From positions 1 through 9,439 of the forward strand of contig CALFGH010000016.1 in the NCBI GenBank assembly GCA_937958315.1: a stretch of DNA of 9,439 nt, in the 5' to 3' direction. Position numbers and translations under genes: made by a program. The notes under the pieces are model-generated. The model saw only the letters and a program-made list of their open reading frames with translations, was not told the origin of the DNA and made no database searches. Below are positions 1-7,400 of this stretch, piece by piece; within the stretch, counting starts at the first letter, position 1, and every line of letters starts with the position of its first letter. Source of the stretch: an uncultured Collinsella sp. GTDB lineage: Bacteria; Actinomycetota; Coriobacteriia; Coriobacteriales; Coriobacteriaceae.

Positions 1-378
1 TGGCTCAAGTCGGCTGTTCGTGCCGACCTACTCGCGTGGCCGTGCGTTCGCGCCGAGGGGCCGTTCTTTTCGCTGGGCTGCGAGGACGAGGATATCGCCC
101 GCTACGGCGCCTATGCCGAGGGCGCCATCGATGCCTTGGCAACCGACCCGGCGGATCCGTCGCGCGCACTGGTCATCGACTACAAGACGGGTGGCACGCC
201 GGATGAGACGCCGGAGCAGCTGCTCGAGAAACACGCCTTGCAGGCGCGCGTTTACGCCGACGTTCTGCACAAGGCGGGCTTTGAGGCCGTGACCGTCAAG
301 TTCGTTCGCGTGGAGCAAGCGAACCCTGCCATCTTCGTCGAACCCGCCGAACCTCAAGTGGTCACCTACAACCTCTAG
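1..378 (+). CDS. AddA/RecB-type helicase-nuclease, C-terminal nuclease end (5' partial)
   Basis: Open reading frame entering from the left edge with no start in the window; 125 residues are visible before the TAG stop. It shows the core of a PD-(D/E)XK nuclease of the RecB/AddA kind: EGAID (Asp at visible residue 44), then VIDYKTGG (Asp60 and Lys62, the D-x-K catalytic pair), then ALQARVYADVL (Gln81 and Tyr85, the Q-x3-Y motif typical of RecB-family nucleases). In such proteins this domain follows a UvrD-like helicase and cuts single strands as the enzyme processes double-strand breaks; the helicase part would lie upstream. No cysteines follow the nuclease core, so it lacks the C-terminal iron-sulfur cysteines of AddB, which favours AddA. 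It could instead be a stand-alone RecB-family nuclease or another UvrD/REP helicase with this tail; the fragment cannot decide. All catalytic residues seen are intact. Confidence 0.75.
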   Translation, partial: WLKSAVRADLLAWPCVRAEGPFFSLGCEDEDIARYGAYAEGAIDALATDPADPSRALVIDYKTGGTPDETPEQLLEKHALQARVYADVLHKAGFEAVTVKFVRVEQANPAIFVEPAEPQVVTYNL

Positions 379-390
379 CCCTCAGATAAC

Positions 391-453
391 TTGCGGTGGA
401 ATAGTTCCTGTATTGCGGCTCAGGTGGCCTAAGCGGGAACTATTTCACCGCAA
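391..453. repeat. 18-bp-arm intergenic palindrome
   Basis: Left arm 391-408 (ttgcggtggaatagttcc) is the reverse complement of right arm 436-453 at 17 of 18 positions. The one difference would be a G-U pair in RNA. The 27-nt loop (409-435) contains another ttgcgg (413-418), which could pair with the outer end of the right arm instead. It starts 12 bp after the upstream stop codon. No T-run follows on either strand, so it is not a standard Rho-independent terminator. The size, the near-perfect arms and the intergenic position look like a dispersed palindromic repeat (REP- or MITE-like), but copies elsewhere in the genome cannot be seen from here. Confidence 0.8.
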
Positions 454-509
454 CTGCAAGAGGAGCCGTGTTGGTTTGGCTAGGTTCGGATGCCGTCCGC
501 GCCGTGCGG

Positions 510-515
510 TAGAAT
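510..515 (+). promoter_or_regulatory. Possible -10 box for dnaE
   Basis: The hexamer tagaat matches the TATAAT consensus at five of six positions and lies 40 bp before the dnaE start codon. That would place a transcription start near 521-523 and give a leader of about 35 nt. No good -35 hexamer is present: the best candidate, ttcgga at 485-490, leaves a 19-bp spacer. Recognised by eye only. Confidence 0.4.
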
Positions 516-543
516 CGTAACCCTAAGATCACGAACCCGCATC

Positions 544-547
544 GGAG
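544..547 (+). promoter_or_regulatory. Ribosome binding site that sets the dnaE start
   Basis: GGAG ends 8 nt before the ATG at 556. The reading frame is open upstream to an ATG at 490, but the extra 22 residues would precede the family-typical FVHLHNHT start, and that upstream ATG would lie before the likely -10 box. The 556 start is therefore preferred. Confidence 0.7.
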
Positions 548-555
548 CTCATTAC

Positions 556-3500
556 ATGGCATTTGTCCATCTGCACAATCACACTGTTTTCTCCATGCTC
601 GACGGCGCAACCCGTATTCAGGATATGGTCAACCGCGCCGTAGAGCTTGGCATGCCCGCCGTGGCCATTACCGACCACGGCTACATGTACGGCGTGCCCG
701 ACCTGGCGCTGGCCTGCGACGCCGTTAACCACAACACGCCCGAGTACAAAACCTGGAGCCACGACAAGGCCTTCTTGGAAAAGGACCGCCGCGACGAGCT
801 GGTGGAGCCCGATCCCGAGGAAAACCCGCGCGAGCATGCCCAGTATGTGAAGGACATGGCCATGTGGGACGAGAAGGGCAACATCGACGAGCTCAAGCCG
901 CCTCTGGTCATCAAACCCATCTTTGGCTGCGAGGTCTACTTTACGCCGGACGAGACGCTCGCCCGCGACCACAAGCCCGAGCTCTACCACATGATCCTTC
1001 TGGCCAAGGACCAGGAGGGCTACGTCAACCTGATGCAGACGGTCTCCGAGGCCGCTGTGCAGGGCTTTTACTACAAGCCGCGCGTGACGCTCGACAACCT
1101 GCGCCGCCACGCCAAGGGCATGATCTGCACCAGCGCCTGCATCGCGGGCATCATCCCCAAATACATCGACCGCGGCGACATGGAAGGCGCCATCAAGTGG
1201 GCCGAGACCTTCCGTGACACCTTCGATCCCGGCGACTTTTATATCGAGATCCAGGAACACGGCATCACCACCGACAACGGCCTGACCGACGAGCAGATGG
1301 ACCGCACGCTCATCGATATTGCCAAGCAGGTGGGCGTCAAGGTCATCGCCACCAACGACTTCCACTACCTGCGCCGCGAGGACGCGCCCGTGCAGGACGT
1401 CATCATGTGCATTGGCATGAACGCCAAGGTCGACGACCCCAACCGCATGCGCATGACCGGCTCGGAGTTTTACATGAAGACCGAGGAGGAGATGCGGGCG
1501 ATGTTCCCGTATTGCCCCGAGGCCTGCGACAACACGCTCGAGATTGCCGACAAGTGCTACGTTGAGCTGGACTGGGACTCCATCATCCTGCCGCGCTTCC
1601 CGTTGCTCGATCCCGGCGAGACGCACGAGAGCCAGTTCCGCCGCGAGTGCGAGAAGGGCCTGCGCCAACACTATGGCGATGACTGGGCCACACGCGAAAT
1701 CGGTGGCGTCAACATCAAAGAGCGCTTTGAGTACGAATACAAGGTCATCTGCGACAAGGGCTTTGCCGCCTACTTTTTGATCGTTGCCGAGTACGTGCAA
1801 TGGGCCAAGGACAACGGCATCGGCGTCGGCCCCGGCCGTGGCTCGGCCGCCGGCGCTATCGTCGCCTACGCCATGAACATCACCGCGTTCGACCCGCTCG
1901 AGAACGGCCTGATGTTCGAGAGGTTCCTGTCCCCGCAGCGTACCGAGATGCCCGATATCGATATGGACTTCGACGATGAGCGGCGCCTCGAGGTCGTGGA
2001 GCACGTTCGCCAGCTCTACGGCCCCGAGAAGGTCACCCACGTCATCACCTACTCGACCATTAAGGCCAAGCAGGCCATCAACGACGCCGCGCGCGTGCTG
2101 GACTATCCGGTCTACATGGGCCAGCGCCTGTCCAAGATGGTCTCGAGCGACCCCAAGGTCAAGCTCAAGCAGGTGCTCGAAAAGCAACCCGGCAAAGAGG
2201 ATCTGTTTAACCCCGACTTTGCCGAGGCCTATAAAAAGGACGACGACGCTCGCCGCATCATCGACACGGCGCTCTCGATCGAGGGCCTCACCCGTGGCGA
2301 GGGCGTGCACGCGTGCGCCGTTTTGATCTGCCGTGACCCCGTCAACGAGCACGTGCCCACCAAGCTCGATACCAAGGGCGGCGTCGAGATTACCCAGTAC
2401 GAGGGCCATACCGTTGCCGACATGGGCCTGCTCAAGATGGACTTCCTGGGCCTGCGCACGCTGACGGTTATTTCTAAGGCCAAGGCCAACATCAAAAAGA
2501 ACTTCGGCATCGACATCAAAGAGGAAGAGATTCCCTTTGACGATCCCGAGATCTTTAAGCTCATGGGCTCCGGTCACACCGCCGGCGTCTTCCAGGTCGA
2601 GTCCGCCGGCATGACGGCCACGATCAAGAACATGAAGCCCACCGAGTACAAGCACGTCGTGGCATTGATCGCTCTATACCGCCCGGGCCCGCTGGGCGCC
2701 GGCATGGTCTCGTCCTACATCAACCGTATGAACGGCAAGGAGCCGGCCGTCTCCTACGACGACCGCCTGGACGACATCCTGGGTGAAACCTACGGCACCA
2801 TGGTCTACCAGGAGCAGGTTATGCTCATCTCCGTCGAGATGTGCGGCTTCTCCAAGGGCGAATCGGACTCGCGTATCCGTAAGCCCGTGGCTAAGAAAAA
2901 GATCAAGCTGCTCACGTCGACGGTGCTCCACTGGGAGGATGGCTCGGACGAGACCACCTACGACCACTGGATGAACGGCGCTATCAAGAACAACTACACG
3001 CGCGAGGTCGCCCAGAAGATTTGGGACGATGTTCTCGAGTTCGCGTCCTACGCCTTTAACAAGTCGCACTCCGCCGGCTACGCCATCCTGGTTATGCAGA
3101 CGGCATGGCTCAAGGCGCACTATCCGCACGAGTACATGGCGGCCGTTCTGACGTCCTATACGGGCAAGACCGACAAGATCGTTCACTACGTCTCGGCGTG
3201 CCGTCATGACGGCATCCCCGTGCTGTCGCCAGATGTCAACGAGTCGGGTACCGAGTTCACGGCTACCAAGGAGGGCGTACGCTTTGGTCTGGCCGGCATC
3301 CGCGGCGTGGGCACTGGCGTGGCGCAGGCGATTATCGCCGAGCGCGAGGCGGGCGGCCCGTTTAAGACACTGCACGACTTTGTCGAGCGCGTGGACTCGA
3401 GCCAGGCTAACCGTCGCGTGATCGAATCGCTCATCAAGGCAGGTGCTTTCGACTCCACGGGGTATCCGCGTCGTCAGATGATGCACTTTGTGGATAAGAA

Positions 3501-4359
3501 CAACCCCGAGAACATCATCGATGCCGCGGTAAAGCGCCAGAAAGATCGCGCGAGTGGCCAGACGTCGTTCTTCGATATGTTTGGCGACGTTGAGGGCTCG
3601 GGCTTTGAGGTGAGCGTGCCCGATCCGGACGGCCAGGAGTGGGACCGTCACCTTAAGCTGAGCCAGGAGAAGGAGGTTCTGGGCATCTATGTCTCGGACC
3701 ACCCGCTGCGCCCGTTTGAGTATGCACTAGCCAAGGCACGCGACTTCTCGTTCTCGCAGATCGATACCGGCTACGAGGTGCAAAACCCCACGGGTGGTAC
3801 CATCAACCAGGAGATTCCCGAGGGCAAGGCGCTGTGGTGGGCCGGCATGGTCTCGAGCGTGTCCAAGCGCGTGACCAAAAACGGCGACCCCATGGGTATT
3901 GTGCAGCTCGAGGACATGGAAGGCGAGGCCACGGTCGTGGTGTTCCCCAAGACCTACAAAGAGGCCGAGGGATACCTGTACGGCGAGGTCGATCCCGAGA
4001 CCGGTGCGCAGCTGTCTGATGCGTTTGTTCGCATTAAGGGCAAGCTCGAGCGTTCGGACCGCGGCGACCAGATCATCGCGCAGGAGATCGTGCCGCTTGA
4101 GCTTAACGAGGAGAACAACAAGCCCAAGGTGTTTGAGGTCATGGTGCCCAACAGCCGCTTTAGCCAGGGCAATATGGCGCGTCTTGCCACGGTGCTTACC
4201 GCCAACCCGGGCGGCGACCGCGTGGAGATCTTTATCGAGCAGGTGGACGGGCGTGTGCTGCGTGCCGAGGTGCCGGCCAAGGTCAACGCACGCTCGATTC
4301 CGCTGCTGGCAGAGGCCAAGGCCATCGTGGGTAACCAAGGCCGCGTGACGGTGATCTAA
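556..4359 (+). CDS. dnaE: DNA polymerase III subunit alpha (DnaE)
   Basis: The 1267-residue catalytic subunit of the replicative polymerase, a normal family length. Residues 1-290 form the PHP domain. The usual metal ligands are all present: H7, H9, D16, H41, E126, H145, C195, D268 and H270, so metal-dependent PHP proofreading is plausible (inference). An extra charged stretch of about 55 residues (roughly 60-118) lies inside it. The polymerase core has GPGRGSAAG (425-433), PDIDMDF with D469 and D471, and MDFLGLRTLT with D629; these correspond to E. coli D401, D403 and D555. FNKSHSAGY starts at 834. The fingers motif reads IRKPVAKKK (774-782) and is followed by a longer linker than usual. Next come a helix-hairpin-helix (GVGTGVAQAI), a clamp-binding QTSFF (1002-1006) and an OB fold (about 1094-1150, GIVQLEDMEGEATVVVF). 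No frameshift is seen. A -10-like box and GGAG precede it; it ends inside a palindrome. Confidence 0.97.
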   Translation: MAFVHLHNHTVFSMLDGATRIQDMVNRAVELGMPAVAITDHGYMYGVPDLALACDAVNHNTPEYKTWSHDKAFLEKDRRDELVEPDPEENPREHAQYVKDMAMWDEKGNIDELKPPLVIKPIFGCEVYFTPDETLARDHKPELYHMILLAKDQEGYVNLMQTVSEAAVQGFYYKPRVTLDNLRRHAKGMICTSACIAGIIPKYIDRGDMEGAIKWAETFRDTFDPGDFYIEIQEHGITTDNGLTDEQMDRTLIDIAKQVGVKVIATNDFHYLRREDAPVQDVIMCIGMNAKVDDPNRMRMTGSEFYMKTEEEMRAMFPYCPEACDNTLEIADKCYVELDWDSIILPRFPLLDPGETHESQFRRECEKGLRQHYGDDWATREIGGVNIKERFEYEYKVICDKGFAAYFLIVAEYVQWAKDNGIGVGPGRGSAAGAIVAYAMNITAFDPLENGLMFERFLSPQRTEMPDIDMDFDDERRLEVVEHVRQLYGPEKVTHVITYSTIKAKQAINDAARVLDYPVYMGQRLSKMVSSDPKVKLKQVLEKQPGKEDLFNPDFAEAYKKDDDARRIIDTALSIEGLTRGEGVHACAVLICRDPVNEHVPTKLDTKGGVEITQYEGHTVADMGLLKMDFLGLRTLTVISKAKANIKKNFGIDIKEEEIPFDDPEIFKLMGSGHTAGVFQVESAGMTATIKNMKPTEYKHVVALIALYRPGPLGAGMVSSYINRMNGKEPAVSYDDRLDDILGETYGTMVYQEQVMLISVEMCGFSKGESDSRIRKPVAKKKIKLLTSTVLHWEDGSDETTYDHWMNGAIKNNYTREVAQKIWDDVLEFASYAFNKSHSAGYAILVMQTAWLKAHYPHEYMAAVLTSYTGKTDKIVHYVSACRHDGIPVLSPDVNESGTEFTATKEGVRFGLAGIRGVGTGVAQAIIAEREAGGPFKTLHDFVERVDSSQANRRVIESLIKAGAFDSTGYPRRQMMHFVDKNNPENIIDAAVKRQKDRASGQTSFFDMFGDVEGSGFEVSVPDPDGQEWDRHLKLSQEKEVLGIYVSDHPLRPFEYALAKARDFSFSQIDTGYEVQNPTGGTINQEIPEGKALWWAGMVSSVSKRVTKNGDPMGIVQLEDMEGEATVVVFPKTYKEAEGYLYGEVDPETGAQLSDAFVRIKGKLERSDRGDQIIAQEIVPLELNEENNKPKVFEVMVPNSRFSQGNMARLATVLTANPGGDRVEIFIEQVDGRVLRAEVPAKVNARSIPLLAEAKAIVGNQGRVTVI

Positions 4360-4396
4360 AATGATTTTTCTGGGACGGGGATTAAAAAATCATTTT
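4358..4396. repeat. Palindrome overlapping the dnaE stop codon
   Basis: Arm 4358-4369 (aaaatgattttt) and arm 4385-4396 (aaaaatcatttt) are perfect 12-bp reverse complements around a 15-nt loop (4370-4384) carrying the ctgggacggg core. The left arm uses the last two bases of the dnaE TAA. The stem is AT-rich and ends in tttt, so it might act as a weak terminator. Its sequence is shared with the larger inverted repeat beside it, which argues for a repeat-element origin. Confidence 0.75.
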
Positions 4397-4470
4397 GGGT
4401 GACGTGTGGCGGAAGACCAGTCTTTCTGGGACGGGAATGATTTTTTCATCCCCGTCCCAGAAAAATCATT
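4360..4470. repeat. Compound inverted repeat, 35-bp arms, between dnaE and the SNF2 gene
   Basis: Arm 4360-4394 matches the reverse complement of 4436-4470 at 34 of 35 positions; the only mismatch is the 24th base (t against g). The arms are 41 bp apart. Each arm is itself nearly palindromic at its ends (aatgattttt and aaaaatcatt) with ctgggacggggat in the middle. Another direct copy of the core, ctgggacggg, sits at 4426-4435, giving three copies in about 100 bp. It fills most of the 135-bp gap and ends 24 bp before the helicase start codon. The base composition differs sharply from the GC-rich genes on either side. It is probably two head-to-head copies of a small dispersed element; no transposase or target duplication is visible. 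Confidence 0.85.
4423..4463. repeat. Tight hairpin, 18-bp stem with T5 loop
   Basis: Arm 4423-4440 (tttctgggacgggaatga) pairs with 4446-4463 at 17 of 18 positions across a five-T loop (4441-4445). In RNA this would be a very stable stem in the leader of the helicase gene. The T-run lies in the loop and not after the stem, so it is not a canonical terminator for either strand. It competes with pairing between the 35-bp arms, so two exclusive folds are possible. The role is unknown. Confidence 0.75.
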
Positions 4471-4484
4471 TGGCATGCGAGATT

Positions 4485-4490
4485 GGAGGA
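4485..4490 (+). promoter_or_regulatory. Ribosome binding site of the SNF2 gene
   Basis: GGAGGA lies 4 nt before the ATG at 4495. An in-frame GTG at 4492 directly precedes that ATG, and a TTG at 4483 precedes the site itself. Spacing favours ATG at 4495; the TTG start is excluded because it would lie upstream of its own ribosome binding site. Confidence 0.7.
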
Positions 4491-4494
4491 AGTG

Positions 4495-7400
4495 ATGGCG
4501 CAGGGGACGTTTGTGCAGGCGCTTCGTAAGGAGGCGGCGCTCAGCAGCACCTTTATGAAGGGGCGCTCGCTCATGCTTAACGGTGCCGTGCTGTCGTTTG
4601 AGGACTCCGGCTCGCGCTTCTCCAAAAACGTGAACATCGAGGGCACGGTGCGCGGCTCGCGCGGCGACCTGTACAAGACGCACGTGGCGCTCGATATGGA
4701 CGAGCACGAGGTTATCGACTACGACTGCGATTGTCCCGCCGCCTTCCGCTATTCCGGCATGTGCAAGCACGTTATCGCCACGGCGCTGGCGTATCTGGAT
4801 GCCAGTGGCGCCGAGCCCGTCGAGGGCTTGCGTACGCCGGTCCGCGCGTTTACGGTACCGCCCGCACAGTCCAAGCAGCCCACGCGCCCCGTGCCCACCG
4901 CATCTGCGGTCAACCCCAACTTTCCCTTCCCGGCGCCCGTCCCCACGAGCCCGAGCCTTGTGGCGGCGCTTTCCGATCTTTCGGACGCGCGCATGGACGA
5001 GCTCGTGGCCATGCGTCGCAAGCTCGCCGGCACCATTGACCCCGATGCGCCCAAAGCGGTGCTGGAGCCCTCGCTGGTGCCGTACTACAATCCGCTGTTT
5101 GCCGATCGCTTTAACTGGGCACTCGAGTTTCGCATTCGCTGCGGTTCGGTGTCCTACGTGGTTAAGGATATCGACGGCATGGCCGATGCCTATGTGCGTG
5201 GCGGTACGTTCTCCTATGGCAAGAAGCTTACGTTTGCCCATGTGCCCGAGGCTTTCGATGACGTGTCGACAAAGCTGCTCGACTTTATCGCAATGACGGT
5301 CGCCTACCTAGGCGATATTACGAGCTCGCGCTCGGCATCGTATGACTTTGCCCGCAGCGGCTTTGTCGCCGAGCGTCAGTTGCCGGTATCCGAGTATTCC
5401 GTCGTGTCCGTGCTGGACCTGCTGCGCGGCAGGACCATGTCCTTTGAGCCCGCTTGGTCGCGGGGGACGACGACGCATCGCTCCTACGAGGTGGCCGTCG
5501 AGTCGTCGCCGCAGGGGGAGGGCGAAGTCCCGGCCAAGCGCCCGCCGCTTCTTGCCGCCAAGATTACCCCGGCAGCTGGGGGCAGCTACGACTTGCGCCT
5601 GCCGGCCGATACGTATTGCTTTGTCGCTGGTGACGCAGCCTATCTGGTCGATACGCGCCGCGCACGCCGTACCGACACAGCGTTTGCCCAGCATGCGGCA
5701 CCGTTTCTATCGCGCTTGCTGCCCTGTCGCACGCCGGTCCATATCGCCGCCGACCAGGTGGGCGAGTTCTGCCGCATGGCGCTGCCTATCTTGCGCGACT
5801 ACACCGACCTGACCGCTCCCGCCGCGCTCGACGCCGTGGCGCCCGAGCCGAGCTTTGCCATGGCGATCGGCGTCGACGATGGTCTTGTGACCTGCAAGAT
5901 TACGGTGACCTACGGCGATTGGTCGGCAGATCTCTTTAGTCTTGGTGCTCCGGGCAGCCCTTTCGAAGAACAGCGCTCCGGCGTTCCGCCCCGCGATACG
6001 CTGGCGGAGTTTCGCGTTATGGACACGGCTGCCATGTACTTCGATTTCCGCGAGGGCGGCCTGGCGTTTGAGGAGCGCGATGACGCCCGCCTGTTCCACT
6101 TGCTGACCGAGGGCCTGTCTGCCCTGTCCGAGCTGGGCGAGGTCATGCTCAGCGACCGCCTGCGCCAGATCTCGGTCCGTCCTGCGCCCAAGCTTTCGGT
6201 GCGTGCGACCGTCAAGAGCAACCTGCTCGATGTCGAACTGGGCACGAGCGGTCTTTCGGCGGCAGATCTTGCCATCTATCTGGACTCGTACAAGCGCCAC
6301 CAGACGTTCGCTCGCCTTACGTCCGGCGACATCGTTCGCCTGGATGAAGGTGCCCGCGCTGCGTTTGGCCTTGCCGAGGACCTGGGGGTCGATGCTGCCG
6401 ACCTGCTCGACGGCGTGTCGCTTCCCGCGTCGAGTACCCTTTTTGTCGATAGCATGCTCGAGCGCACGCCTGCGCTCGAGGCCGATCGTGATGCCGCATT
6501 CCGCCGCACCGTCGAGCGTCTGGACACGCTCGGCAAGATGGACTTTACGGTACCCGCCTCGCTCAAGGCCACGCTACGTGGCTACCAGGTCGACGGCTAC
6601 CAGTGGCTCGGCTCGCTTGAGCATCTGGGCCTCGGCGGTATCTTGGCCGACGATATGGGCCTGGGCAAAACGCTGCAGATGATCGCGCACATTCTGGCGC
6701 GCGTGGAGACGGGGGACACCAAGCCCACGCTCGTGGTATGTCCTGCGTCGCTTGTGTACAACTGGACCGCCGAGCTGGAGCGCTTTGCGCCTTCGCTCGA
6801 TGTGTGTGCCATTGTGGGCGCCAAGGCGCAGCGCCGTGTGCAGATCGCCGGCGTGGCCGAGCACAACGTGGTCGTGACGTCGTATGATCTCATGCGCCGC
6901 GACATCGACGAATACATCGAGCAGGACTTTGCCCGTGTGGTGCTCGACGAGGCCCAGTACATTAAAAACCCGCTCACCCAGGTGGCCCGTGCTGCAAAGC
7001 GCCTGCCGGCCGGCGTGCGCTTTGCCTTGACGGGAACGCCCATCGAAAATCGCCTGTCCGAGCTTTGGAGTATCTTCGACTTTTTGATGCCGGGTCTTCT
7101 GGGCACGCGCGACTCATTTGCCAAGCGTTTTGAGAGTCCCGTCGAGCATGCCGAGGGCGACAGCGCCGCTCGTCTGCAGGCGCTCGTGTCGCCGTTTGTG
7201 CTGCGCCGTGTCAAGGAAGACGTGGTGGCCGACCTGCCCGAGAAGATCGAGGATACGGTGATGGCGCAGCTTACCGGCGAGCAGCGCAAGCTCTACCTGG
7301 CCAACCAGGACCGCATCGCCCAGCAAGTGCAGCACCGCGAGGCGGGGGAGTTTAAGAAAGACAAGCTCAAGGTACTTGCCGAGCTCACCAAGCTACGCCA

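Noticed and set aside
490..555. 22-residue N-terminal extension of DnaE
   Set aside because: The extension overlaps the likely -10 box, has no supporting ribosome binding site, and precedes the conserved FVHLHNHT start that has a well-placed GGAG.
529..2655. 708-codon open frame on the minus strand opposite dnaE
   Set aside because: It lies wholly opposite the conserved dnaE coding sequence. Long antisense frames are common where third codon positions are strongly G/C, and the translation is a Leu/Val/Ala/Gly/His-rich string with no recognisable motif.
2674..3702. 342-codon minus-strand open frame, with similar ones at 3727-4338, 5707-6300, 6597-7289 and 8101-8820
   Set aside because: All are mirror images of the plus-strand genes with no domain signature and no convincing ribosome binding site.
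2698..3855. 15-bp direct repeat gccggcatggtctcg at 2698 and 3841
   Set aside because: Both copies encode AGMVS in unrelated parts of dnaE with the same preferred codons; this is codon-bias coincidence.
4360..4470. CRISPR-like or insertion-sequence interpretation of the repeat cluster
   Set aside because: There are only three core copies in mixed orientation without regular spacers, no transposase frame and no visible target-site duplication.
4390..5241. Minus-strand open frame starting in the helicase gene and ending in the inverted repeat
   Set aside because: Its C-terminal end is only translated repeat sequence and the rest is antisense to the SWIM region; no family resemblance.
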